Source: an uncultured Actinomyces sp. (GTDB lineage Bacteria > Actinomycetota > Actinomycetes > Actinomycetales > Actinomycetaceae). Taken from it: a stretch of 52,549 bases of DNA. The translations under genes and the position numbers were made by a program. Where the stretch lies: the NCBI GenBank assembly GCA_938040725.1, contig CALHZX010000057.1, positions 1 to 52,549 on the forward strand, in the 5' to 3' direction. The notes beneath the pieces were generated by a model that had not been told where the DNA came from, searched no databases, and worked only from the letters and a program-made list of their open reading frames with translations. Below, piece after piece: positions 24,522-32,369 of the stretch (its first letter is position 1; each line of letters opens with the position of its first letter).

Positions 24522-25331
24522 CTAGTGCTCCCCGAGCCAGATGATGATGTCGCGGATCAGGCCGGGGCCCTCGGGCTCGTTGAGGAGCTCGTGGTAGGCG
24601 CCATCAATGATGCGCAGGTGGATGTCGGCGTCCGGGTGCGCCGCGCGTGCCCCGCGCACGAGCTCGCGCGAACCGCGCAGGTCCGCCATCAGGTCGTGCG
24701 ACCCGTGCATGACGAGCGTCGGCGAGGCCAGGCGGCCGGCGCGCGCGATGACCTCGTCGCCCTGAATGATCATGGTGGCGCCCGTCAGGATCGGCACGCC
24801 GCCCTTGTAGGTGAGCGGGTCCGCGTCGAAGTCGCGCTGGACCTGCGGGTCGCGCGACAGGGGGGAGACCGCCATGTCGGATGCACCCTTCGCTACGACG
24901 AGGCCGGGGCGCAGCCTGGCGATCGGCAGGAGCCTGCGCGCCTGGGAGGGGGAGACGTGGGGGAGGGGACGCAGCGCGGGCGCGGACAGGACGGTGCCGC
25001 GCAGCCGGGTTGGGTCCAGGATCGTGGAGGCGGCCGCGATGATGCCGCCCATCGAGTGTCCGAACAGGAACAGCTCCGGCGTGCGCGCGTGGGCGAGGGC
25101 CGCCCGGCGCGCGTCACCGAAGTCGCGGATCAGCGCGCCGACGTCCACGCGGGCGCGGGGACCCTCGGAGGTCCCGTGGCCCGCGTGGTCGTAGTAGGCG
25201 ACGTCGTAGCCGGCGCGGGTGAGCGCACAGCGCAGGTGGGCGTAGCGCCCGCTGTGCTCCGCGTACCCGTGGGCGAGGAGGACCGTCCCGAGGGGGGTCT
25301 CCTCGTCTGTCCGTTCGAATGAGACGCGCAT
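24522..25331 (-). CDS. alpha/beta hydrolase (monoacylglycerol lipase-like)
   Basis: 269-residue serine hydrolase of the Hydrolase_4 / lysophospholipase group. Oxyanion segment LLAHGYAEHSGRY, YDHAGHGTSEG, nucleophile elbow GHSMGG near residue 92, acid in HGSHDLMAD near 210 and catalytic His in DGAYHELLNEPE near 245. Its ATG shares one base with the stop of the aminotransferase gene. It probably acts on a glyceride or lysophospholipid, but the substrate is not shown by sequence. Confidence 0.88.
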   Translation of the reverse strand: MRVSFERTDEETPLGTVLLAHGYAEHSGRYAHLRCALTRAGYDVAYYDHAGHGTSEGPRARVDVGALIRDFGDARRAALAHARTPELFLFGHSMGGIIAAASTILDPTRLRGTVLSAPALRPLPHVSPSQARRLLPIARLRPGLVVAKGASDMAVSPLSRDPQVQRDFDADPLTYKGGVPILTGATMIIQGDEVIARAGRLASPTLVMHGSHDLMADLRGSRELVRGARAAHPDADIHLRIIDGAYHELLNEPEGPGLIRDIIIWLGEH

Positions 25332-26536
25332 CAGGCGAAGAGCTCCTGCACACGGGTGATGCCCTCGACGAGGTCGTCGTCGGACAGGGCGTAGGAGAAG
25401 CGCAGGAAGCCGGAGGGGCCGAATGCCTCACCGGGAACCGCCGCGACCTCGACCTCGTCGAGGATCAGGTCGGCGAGCTCGCCCGACGTGTTGGCCACGC
25501 GGCCTCGGATCTCGCGGCCCAGCAGGCGCTCGACGGAGGGGTAGACGTAGAACGCGCCCTTGGGGGTCGGAACGTCGAAGCCGTCGATCTGGCGCAGCAT
25601 GTCAACGATCGTGCGGCGGCGACGGTCGAAGGCGACGCGCATCTCGTTCACAGCATCCAGGGAACCGGACACGGCGGCGCGCGCGGCCTCCTGGGCGATG
25701 TTGTTGACGTTGGAGGTCAGGTGCGACTGGAAGGATAGGGCGGCCTTGATGACGTCGGAGGGGCCGATCATCCAGCCCACTCGCCAGCCGGTCATCGCGT
25801 AGGTCTTGGCAACGCCGTTGAGGATGACGGCCTGGTCGGCCAGCTCGGGCACCAGCTTGACGATGTGCGCGGTCTGCGCGTCCTCGTACAGCAGGTGCTC
25901 GTAGATCTCATCCGAGATGACCCAGATGCCGTGCTCGAGGGCCCACTGGCCGATCGCGGTCAGCTCCTCGGGCGTGTAGACGCTGCCCGTCGGGTTGGAC
26001 GGCGAGCACATGAGGAGGACCTTCGTACGAGGCGTGCGCGCGGCCTCGAGCTGCTCGACGCTCACCTTGTAGTCCTGGTCGGCGCCTGCGAAGACCTCGA
26101 CGGGGGTCGCGCCGGCGAGTTTGACGACCTCCGGGTAGGTGGTCCAGTAGGGGGTCGGCAGGATGGCCTCGTCGCCGGGGCCCAGCAGTGCGGCGAAGGC
26201 TTGGAACACGGCCTGCTTGCCGCCGTTGGTGACGACGATGTCGGCGGGGGAGACCTCGTAGCCGGAGTCGCGCAGGGTCTTAGCAGCGATGGCCTCGCGC
26301 AGTGCGGGCAGGCCGGCGGCGGGCGTGTAGCGGTGCATCGCGGGGTTGCGGGCGGCCTTGACGGCGGCCTCGACAATGTAGTCGGGCGTGGCGAAGTCGG
26401 GTTCGCCGGCGCCGAAGCCGATCACCGGGCGGCCGGCGGCCTTGAGGGCCTTGGCCTTCGCGTCCACGGCCAGGGTCGCGGACGGGGTGATGGCGTTGAA
26501 ACGATCAGAGACACGGGTGCGAGGAGTATTGGTCAC
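25331..26536 (-). CDS. class I aminotransferase (aspartate aminotransferase-like)
   Basis: 401-residue PLP-dependent aminotransferase. RFNAITPSATLAVDAKAKAL opens the fold; GAGEPDF, YTPAAGLPALREAIA and NGGKQAVF bind cofactor and substrate; SPSNPTG is followed by the PLP lysine in GVAKTYAMTGWRVGW near residue 240; the terminal Arg is in GFLRFSYA. The type resembles the AspB/AspC I-gamma group that stands near secE in actinobacteria. GTG 26536 is chosen; a longer frame would add an unlikely 45-residue tail. Confidence 0.9.
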   Translation of the reverse strand: MTNTPRTRVSDRFNAITPSATLAVDAKAKALKAAGRPVIGFGAGEPDFATPDYIVEAAVKAARNPAMHRYTPAAGLPALREAIAAKTLRDSGYEVSPADIVVTNGGKQAVFQAFAALLGPGDEAILPTPYWTTYPEVVKLAGATPVEVFAGADQDYKVSVEQLEAARTPRTKVLLMCSPSNPTGSVYTPEELTAIGQWALEHGIWVISDEIYEHLLYEDAQTAHIVKLVPELADQAVILNGVAKTYAMTGWRVGWMIGPSDVIKAALSFQSHLTSNVNNIAQEAARAAVSGSLDAVNEMRVAFDRRRRTIVDMLRQIDGFDVPTPKGAFYVYPSVERLLGREIRGRVANTSGELADLILDEVEVAAVPGEAFGPSGFLRFSYALSDDDLVEGITRVQELFA

Positions 26537-26663
26537 CCCTCCATGGTCCCACGTCGCGCGCGCGTGTGGCGGGGAGCGCACAGAATGCGCGCGTGGGCTA
26601 CCTCTCATTTGCGAGGTCGGGGCTGGCATTACGGGGCACGCGACCTGCGGACGCACATCTCGG

Positions 26664-26693
26664 TTGGACAAAGCGCCGCCTTATCCACTAATG
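26664..26693 (+). promoter_or_regulatory. candidate tRNA-Trp/secE promoter
   Basis: TTGGAC (26664-26669) and an A/T-rich CTAATG near 26688-26693 with an 18-nt spacer. The -10 match is poor. Confidence 0.3.
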
Positions 26694-26717
26694 TTCGTCA
26701 GGCAGGTTTTCCTGCGT

Positions 26718-26790
26718 AGGGCAGTGGCGCAATTGGTAGCGCACCGGTCTCCAAAACCGGCGGTTGTGGGTTCGAGTCCCGCCTGCCCTG
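26718..26790 (+). tRNA. tRNA-Trp (CCA)
   Basis: Acceptor arms AGGGCAG and CTGCCCT, anticodon CCA in loop CTCCAAA, T loop TTCGAGT, discriminator G, no encoded CCA. Placement before secE is typical. Confidence 0.96.
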
Positions 26791-26825
26791 CGGATTAGGC
26801 TGATCATTTTCGTAGGAGGATTCCC

Positions 26826-27122
26826 ATGGCCGATCGTGTTGCCTCGGACGCTGAATCCTCGCGCCGAGATCGCACTAAGAGCGCTGCCACCCGTAAGCGT
26901 GGTGACGCCGACAAGGAACAGAATAAGCGTCCCGGTTTTTTCGGGGGCATCTGGCTCTTCTTCAAGCAGGTCATCGACGAAATGAAGAAGGTGACCTATC
27001 CGACGGGATCCGAAACCTGGACGTACTTCGTTGTCGTCGTTGTGTTTGTCGCCGCAATCATGCTTTTCGCTGGCCTACTCGACTTCGGATTCGGTAAGCT
27101 AAGTGCATTGATCTTCGGCTGA
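26826..27122 (+). CDS. secE: preprotein translocase subunit SecE
   Basis: 98-residue single-helix subunit of the SecYEG channel. A hydrophilic N terminus of about 40 residues is followed by FFKQVIDEMKKVTYPTGSE, the conserved amphipathic helix, and one membrane helix (about 67-90). TAGGAGGA precedes the ATG. A terminator separates it from nusG. Confidence 0.96.
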   Translation: MADRVASDAESSRRDRTKSAATRKRGDADKEQNKRPGFFGGIWLFFKQVIDEMKKVTYPTGSETWTYFVVVVVFVAAIMLFAGLLDFGFGKLSALIFG

Positions 27123-27130
27123 GACCGACG

Positions 27131-27166
27131 AACCCGCCCGCAGGGAACTGCAGGCGGGTTTCTTCT
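27131..27166 (+). terminator. terminator between secE and nusG
   Basis: AACCCGCC (27131-27138) and GGCGGGTT (27153-27160), with an inner GCA/TGC extension, then TCTTCT. It is probably leaky, because secE and nusG are commonly co-transcribed. Confidence 0.7.
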
Positions 27167-27199
27167 ACGGTTCGGCCCCATTTGCAGGAGGGAAACGTC

Positions 27200-27982
27200 G
27201 TGAGCGACGAAAACTACACCGAGGAACAGTCCTTCGAGGAGCACCAGGAAGAGGTGCAGCAGGAGAGTGCCGAGGCGCTGGCCGACGGAGACGCCCAGGA
27301 AGTCGTCGATGAGGTGGCCGAGGAAGTCGCTGAGAAGGAGACCGAATCGGACGACGAGGCCCCCGCCTCGGCCGAAGAGGAAGCGATCGCCAAGCTGCGC
27401 CGCAAGCTCTACATGTCTCCCGGCGACTGGTACGTCATCCACACCTACTCTGGCCACGAGCGCAAGGTGAAGGCGAACCTCGAGCAGCGCATCACCACGC
27501 AGAACATGGAAGACTATATCTTCGCCGTCGAGGTCCCGGACGAGTACGTCATGGAGTACCGCGGCACCACGAAGAAGCGCGTGCGTCACGTGCGCATCCC
27601 CGGCTACGCGATTGTCTGCATGGACTTCAACGAGGCCTCGTACCGTGTCGTCAAGGAAACCCCCGCCGTCACCGGCTTCGTGGGCGACCAGCACAACCCG
27701 GTCCCGCTCTCGATTGACGAGGTCGTCATGCTCCTGACGCCCAACGTCCTCGAGGAGGCCGCCGAGGCAGCCAAGGATCAGCCCGCACCCGTCCAGGTCG
27801 TCCAGACCCAGTTCGAGGTCGGCGAGATCGTCACCGTCACCGACGGACCTTTCGAGACCATGTCGGCCACGATCTCCGAGATCATGCCCGAGACCCAGAA
27901 GCTCAAGGTTCTCGTCACCATCTTCGAGCGCGAGACGCCGCTCGAGCTCGGCTTCGACCAGGTGGAGAAGCTTGAGCAGTGA
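27200..27982 (+). CDS. nusG: transcription elongation/termination factor NusG
   Basis: 260 residues from GTG 27200, with GCAGGAGGG just upstream. Residues 1 to about 65 are an acidic Glu/Asp-rich extension typical of actinobacteria. The NGN domain then starts at DWYVIHTYSGHERKVKANLEQR and contains VRIPGYAIVCMD and VTGFVGDQ. The C-terminal KOW domain is around 205-260 (VGEIVTVTDGPFETMSATI). It links RNA polymerase to Rho or to the ribosome. Confidence 0.96.
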   Translation: MSDENYTEEQSFEEHQEEVQQESAEALADGDAQEVVDEVAEEVAEKETESDDEAPASAEEEAIAKLRRKLYMSPGDWYVIHTYSGHERKVKANLEQRITTQNMEDYIFAVEVPDEYVMEYRGTTKKRVRHVRIPGYAIVCMDFNEASYRVVKETPAVTGFVGDQHNPVPLSIDEVVMLLTPNVLEEAAEAAKDQPAPVQVVQTQFEVGEIVTVTDGPFETMSATISEIMPETQKLKVLVTIFERETPLELGFDQVEKLEQ

Positions 27983-27992
27983 CATCACGCAC

Positions 27993-28028
27993 CCGGACTT
28001 GGGATCAAGCCCGGAATCGCGTTATGAT
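27993..28028 (+). promoter_or_regulatory. candidate rplK-rplA promoter with overlapping hairpin
   Basis: TTGGGA (27999-28004) and TATGAT (28023-28028) with an 18-nt spacer. The -35 lies inside a hairpin (CCGGACTTG at 27993-28001, CAAGCCCGG at 28006-28014) that lacks a T-run. A short GTGCG/CGCAC stem follows near 28039-28053. Confidence 0.45.
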
Positions 28029-28141
28029 TCACTTTTGTGTGCGTAGGGCGCACTATGCCCGCTGAAACCCAGTGAGCAGTGCCCGACGCTCCGCCTGACC
28101 GGCACCCGTCGGTCAGAACTTCAGAAGAAAGACCCGCATTC

Positions 28142-28573
28142 ATGGCACCGAAGAAGAAGGTCACCGGCCTGATCAAGCTTCAGATCGCAGCCGGCGCCGC
28201 AACCCCCGCACCGCCCGTCGGCCCCGCTCTGGGCCAGCACGGCGTGAACATCGTCGAGTTCACCAAGGCTTACAACGCGGCCACCGAGTCGCAGCGTGGA
28301 AACATCATCCCCGTTGAGATCACCGTCTACGAGGATCGTTCCTTCACGTTCGTCCTCAAGACGCCGCCCGCCGCTGAGCTCATCAAGAAGGCTGCTGGTA
28401 TCCAGAAGGGTTCCGGCACCCCCAACACCGTCAAGGTTGGTTCGATCACGATGGATCAGGCTCGCGAAATCGGCCAGTCCAAGATGGCTGACCTCAACGC
28501 CAACGATGTCGAGGCTGCGGCCAAGATCATCGCCGGCACCGCCCGCTCCATGGGCATCACCGTCGAGGGCTGA
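28142..28573 (+). CDS. rplK: 50S ribosomal protein L11
   Basis: 143 residues. [37 protein letters not shown] is the invariant N-terminal domain that contacts release and elongation factors, and the C-terminal rRNA-binding domain ends [23 protein letters not shown]. The ATG at 28142 gives the canonical start; upstream in-frame sequence is leader. rplA follows 68 bp later. Confidence 0.97.
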
Positions 28574-28641
28574 CCTCAACCAACCCCCCGTGGTAGGGCA
28601 GGCGCTGCCCGACACCCACGACTGCAAGGAGAAGAAGCAGA

Positions 28642-29349
28642 ATGACCAAGCGCTCCAAGAGCTACCGCGCAGCGGCCGAGAAGGTCCACGCGGACGTGCT
28701 GTACACCCCCTTCGAGGCCATGAAGCTGGCCAAGGAGACCACCGTCACCAAGTTCGATTCGACCGTTGAGGTTGTCTTCCGACTCGGTGTCGATCCCCGC
28801 CAGGCGGACCAGATGGTCCGTGGCACCGTTTCCCTGCCGCACGGCACCGGCAAGACCGCCCGGGTCTTGGTCTTCGCCGTTGGTCCGCGCGCTCAGGAAG
28901 CGATTGATGCAGGCGCCGACGAGGTCGGCGGCGACGAGCTCATCGAGAAGGTTGCCAAGGGCTACACCGACTTCGATGTTGCCGTTGCTACCCCCGACCT
29001 GATGGGCAAGGTTGGCCGCCTCGGCCGCGTCCTCGGCCCCCGTGGCCTCATGCCGAACCCCAAGACGGGCACCGTGACCATGGATGTCGCGAAGGCTGTC
29101 AAGGAGATCAAGGGTGGTCGTATCGAGTTCCGTGTCGACAAGCACGGCAACCTGGCGTTCATCGTCGGCAAGGCGTCTTTCAGTGCCGAGCAGCTGACCG
29201 AGAACTACACCTCCGTCCTGGACGAGGTCCTGCGTCTCAAGCCGTCCTCCTCGAAGGGCCGTTACCTGATCAAGGGCTCCGTCGCCACGACGATGGGCCC
29301 CGGCATCCCGCTGGATGTCACCAAGGTCAAGGACCTGCTGGAGAAGTGA
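28642..29349 (+). CDS. rplA: 50S ribosomal protein L1
   Basis: 235-residue two-domain rRNA-binding protein, which in many bacteria also represses translation of its own operon. It opens MTKRSKSYRAAAEKV, and LGPRGLMPNPKTGTVT lies in the middle. GCAAGGAGAAG precedes the ATG. A strong terminator follows, so rplJ-rplL, about 6.9 kb downstream, form a separate unit. Confidence 0.97.
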   Translation: MTKRSKSYRAAAEKVHADVLYTPFEAMKLAKETTVTKFDSTVEVVFRLGVDPRQADQMVRGTVSLPHGTGKTARVLVFAVGPRAQEAIDAGADEVGGDELIEKVAKGYTDFDVAVATPDLMGKVGRLGRVLGPRGLMPNPKTGTVTMDVAKAVKEIKGGRIEFRVDKHGNLAFIVGKASFSAEQLTENYTSVLDEVLRLKPSSSKGRYLIKGSVATTMGPGIPLDVTKVKDLLEK

Positions 29350-29374
29350 GCGTCGCTCGCTGACGAAGCAATTC

Positions 29375-29417
29375 GGGTCCCCGCGCAGCGTTGCTGCGCG
29401 GGGACCCGCCTTTTGTC
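29375..29417 (+). terminator. terminator after rplA
   Basis: Perfect 15-bp arms (29375-29389, 29393-29407) around GTT, followed by GCCTTTTGTC. Confidence 0.92.
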
Positions 29418-29449
29418 TCAAGGTCTGCCGGTGCTCGTCTGGGTGGCAT

Positions 29450-29521
29450 GTGACCTCTGTTAGGGACGTAGGTCACCTTCTATATGGATAAAGTAGGGTA
29501 CCCTTAATTCGCTTCTATAAT
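29450..29521 (+). promoter_or_regulatory. promoter/operator region of the ECF-ABC operon
   Basis: TATAAT (29516-29521) is a consensus -10. Immediately upstream, AGGGTACCCT (29495-29504) is a perfect 10-bp palindrome where a repressor would cover the -35 to -10 region. Further up, GTGACCT (29450-29456) and AGGTCAC (29470-29476) form a second inverted repeat with centres 20 bp apart. No good -35 is seen, so an activator may be involved. A metal-responsive regulator is a guess from the downstream genes. Confidence 0.55.
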
Positions 29522-29546
29522 CCTATGTTCGTGAAGGGTCACGACA

Positions 29547-30146
29547 ATGTCTCAGGTTACGGGTTCGGGTGTCACAAAGGCGCGCTCGGCCGTCACGATT
29601 GGTGCTTTCACCGCCGTTTACTTTGTCCTCATGTGGTGCTCGGGAATGCTCGGCTTCTTCGGGCCCGCATTCATGTTTGTCGGCTGGATCATCGGTCTGA
29701 TCCTGAACGGTCCGGTCATCATGCTGATGCTGGTGCGTTCGCGTATGTTCGGCACACTGACGATCATGGGAGGCGTCGTCGCCTTCCTGATGGTCGTGAC
29801 CGGACACTCGTGGGTGACCGTGCCGGTCACCCTCGTTCTAGGCTTGCTGGCTGATCTCCTTGCTCGAAGCGGCGGCTACGTGAGTGCCCCTCGAAACATC
29901 GCGGCATACATGCTGATCTCCCTGTGGATGATTGGCCCGCTTGCGCCGATCTTTTTCGCTCCCGACTCCTACTATGCGGATGTTGCGTCCTCAATGGGCC
30001 AGGACTACGCGGACGCCATGCGCGCCCTCTTTAGTCCCGCAGTGGTCGGAGGATGGCTCGTCGTCGCGATGATCATCGCGTGCATCGGTGGGCTCCTCGG
30101 GCGCTTCCTGCTGCGCAAGCACTTCGCGAAGGCTGGCGTTGCCTGA
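29547..30146 (+). CDS. ECF transporter S component (MptD / Trep_Strep family)
   Basis: 199-residue membrane protein with about six hydrophobic segments and a small soluble loop (DSYYADVASSMGQDYADAM, about 142-160). The overall pattern fits the Trep_Strep/MptD group of substrate-capture subunits of energy-coupling factor importers. The substrate is not established for most members. T and A components follow directly, confirming an ECF system. It overlaps the T gene by 8 bp. Confidence 0.8.
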   Translation: MSQVTGSGVTKARSAVTIGAFTAVYFVLMWCSGMLGFFGPAFMFVGWIIGLILNGPVIMLMLVRSRMFGTLTIMGGVVAFLMVVTGHSWVTVPVTLVLGLLADLLARSGGYVSAPRNIAAYMLISLWMIGPLAPIFFAPDSYYADVASSMGQDYADAMRALFSPAVVGGWLVVAMIIACIGGLLGRFLLRKHFAKAGVA

Positions 30147-30915
30147 GATCTCGCCCGCCGAGGCCACCCCAGGCGAGGCGACGAGCAGACTTGACCCACG
30201 CACAAAGCTCCTCGCCCTCCTCGTGCTCAACGCGCTCGTCATGCGCGCGAGCCCCACGTCCACGCTGCTGGCTGTGCAGCTGCTCGTTCTCGCGGCCCTT
30301 GCGTGGGAGGTCGGCGGCGGGACGGCTGTGCGTGTGGCCACGTGGTGCCTCGTGTGCGATGCATCCAGTCTCGGCTCGCCCCTCCTTGTCGCGTGGCTCG
30401 AGGCCGTGGGTTCGCCGCGTGGCGTGATTCTCGTCGTCGGTACGTGCGCCGCGATCCTCTACTGGTTTGCGCGTTTCTTCGCGGGATTCGGCATCGCGCT
30501 TTACGTGTACCGCACGACGAGAATCGGTCAGATGAAGGCAGCCCTGCGTGCCGTTCACCTGCCGCGAGTGTTCGTCGATGCCCTCGTTGTTGCGTTCCGC
30601 GTCCTCCCGACGGTTGGAGCCGAGGCGGTCGCCATCCGCGAGGCGTTGGAAATGCGCGGCGTCGACCTTGGGGTACGCGGAGTTCTCCGTCATCCCCTCG
30701 TGATCGCTGAGCGCTTCCTGGTCCCCTTGCTGTCCTCCATCGCGCGCGTGGCCGACGACCTGGCGGCGTCGAGCGTCGTCCGAGGCATGGGCGGACCCAC
30801 GCGCCCCACCTCGCTCACGCGGCTGAGGGCCAGCGTCTGGGACACACTCGCCCTGACGTGCGTCGCCGGCGTTATCGCCATTGAGGTCAGCGCTCACCTC
30901 GGAGTACTCCCATGA
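30139..30915 (+). CDS. ECF transporter T component (EcfT/CbiQ)
   Basis: 258-residue membrane coupling protein that links S component and ATPases. The DPRTKLL motif near residue 18 opens the family domain, and AIREALEMRGVDLG near 170-183 is the arginine-containing coupling helix that contacts the ATPases. Several helices lie between. The start is uncertain: TTG 30139 gives a natural N terminus with AAGG upstream, and an ATG at 30088 would overlap the S gene by 59 bp. It overlaps the ATPase gene by ATGA. Confidence 0.85.
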   Translation: MPEISPAEATPGEATSRLDPRTKLLALLVLNALVMRASPTSTLLAVQLLVLAALAWEVGGGTAVRVATWCLVCDASSLGSPLLVAWLEAVGSPRGVILVVGTCAAILYWFARFFAGFGIALYVYRTTRIGQMKAALRAVHLPRVFVDALVVAFRVLPTVGAEAVAIREALEMRGVDLGVRGVLRHPLVIAERFLVPLLSSIARVADDLAASSVVRGMGGPTRPTSLTRLRASVWDTLALTCVAGVIAIEVSAHLGVLP

Positions 30916-32369
30916 TTAATGTTGAATCCGTGTCGTTCTCCTACGTCAGTGAGCTGACGGGAGATCGCGTCGAGGCCCTACGCGGGGTCGATGTGTCTGC
31001 CCGTCCGGGTACTCTCACTCTCGTGTGCGGGTCCTCCGGCTGTGGGAAGTCGACGCTCATGCGCTCGCTCACTGGCCTCGTCCCCCAGATGACGCCGGGA
31101 GAGCTGGAAGGCGTGGTGAGGATCGACGGTCGTGACCTCGCTGAGGTCCCCCTGACCGAGGTCGGTCGCCTGTGCTCGTCGGTCTTCCAGAATCCGCGCA
31201 CCCAGTTCTTTTGTGACACCGTTGCCGAGGAGCTGGCCTTCTGCGGGGAGAACTATGGCCGCGACCGCGAGGCCCTGATCGAGAGCAGTGAGCGCGCCGC
31301 CGAACTCATGGGCATCACCCATCTCATGGACTGCAAGCTCTCGACCTTGTCGGGCGGGCAGCTGCAGAAGGTGGCGCTCGCCTGCGCGTTGTCGTCGGGT
31401 GCCCCGGTCCTCCTGGCCGACGAACCGACGTCGAACCTGGATCCGGATGCCATCGCCGAGGTGCGACGCGCTCTCACAGTTCTCAAAGAGCAGGGGATGA
31501 CGACCGTCGTCGTCGAGCACCGCCTCCACTTCCTGCGGGGGCTTGCCGACCAGGTTCTCCTCATGGAGGACGGAGAGGTCACGCGTGCGTGGAGTGGTGA
31601 GGAGTTCTATGCGATGGATGACGTGCAGCGACAGTCGCTCGGACTGCGTTCCCTCGTGGATCCCGGTCCGCCCGAGGCCTGGGTGTGCTCGAGGGACTCC
31701 GGGGACGAGGCTTCGGCTGATGCGAGCGCGGGCCTGTCCTGTCGGGATCTGAGCTTCTCCTACGGGAAAACTCCCGTGTTCGAAGGGTTTAGCGCCGACT
31801 TTCCTGCCGGGCAGATCACGTGTATCGCAGGAGAGAACGGCGTCGGAAAAACGACCCTCGTGCGTGTGCTATGCGGTCTGGCTGCTCCCAGTTCCGGAAC
31901 GATCACCCTGGACGGACAGACGACGAGTCGACGGCAGCGACGGGCCGCGTGCGCGCTCGTCATGCAGGACACCGGGCGGCAGCTGTTCTCCGACACGTTA
32001 GCGGGCGAGCTGACGATCGGGGCCTCGGAGGCGAGCGGCGAGGCCGGGGAAAAGCTTTTGGTTGACTTCGACCTCGCTCACCTGGAGGCCCGCCACCCCC
32101 TCAGCCTTTCGGGAGGGCAGAAACAACGCCTCGTCATCGCAGCTGCGCGAGCCACTGGGCGCCGAATCGTCATCCTCGACGAACCCACGTCAGGAATCGA
32201 TGCCCGGCACCTTGACTCAATTACCGCGACCCTGCGCCGTATCGCAGACGAAGGCGCGGCCGTCATCGTCGTCACCCACGACGGCGAGTTCGCCTCGGCC
32301 TGCGCGGACCAACTCATCACACTGACACAGACGGGCACCAAGCGTGCACGCGAAGGAGACCCCCAATGA
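30912..32369 (+). CDS. ECF transporter fused double ATPase (A1-A2)
   Basis: 485 residues with two complete ABC ATPase domains in one chain. The first has Walker A GSSGCGKST near 40, signature LSGGQ near 145 and LADEPTSNLD; the second, from about 270, has GENGVGKTT near 308, LSGGQKQR near 395 and LDEPTSGID. Q-loops read VFQNPRTQFF and VMQDTGRQLF, typical of ECF ATPases. Many ECF systems use two separate proteins. The ends overlap both neighbours by ATGA, so the operon is tightly coupled. Confidence 0.92.
   Translation: MINVESVSFSYVSELTGDRVEALRGVDVSARPGTLTLVCGSSGCGKSTLMRSLTGLVPQMTPGELEGVVRIDGRDLAEVPLTEVGRLCSSVFQNPRTQFFCDTVAEELAFCGENYGRDREALIESSERAAELMGITHLMDCKLSTLSGGQLQKVALACALSSGAPVLLADEPTSNLDPDAIAEVRRALTVLKEQGMTTVVVEHRLHFLRGLADQVLLMEDGEVTRAWSGEEFYAMDDVQRQSLGLRSLVDPGPPEAWVCSRDSGDEASADASAGLSCRDLSFSYGKTPVFEGFSADFPAGQITCIAGENGVGKTTLVRVLCGLAAPSSGTITLDGQTTSRRQRRAACALVMQDTGRQLFSDTLAGELTIGASEASGEAGEKLLVDFDLAHLEARHPLSLSGGQKQRLVIAAARATGRRIVILDEPTSGIDARHLDSITATLRRIADEGAAVIVVTHDGEFASACADQLITLTQTGTKRAREGDPQ

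Noticed and set aside
29495..29504. DtxR/IdeR iron box
   Set aside because: AGGGTACCCT is a palindrome in a good position but does not match the TTAGG...CCTAA consensus well enough to name the regulator.
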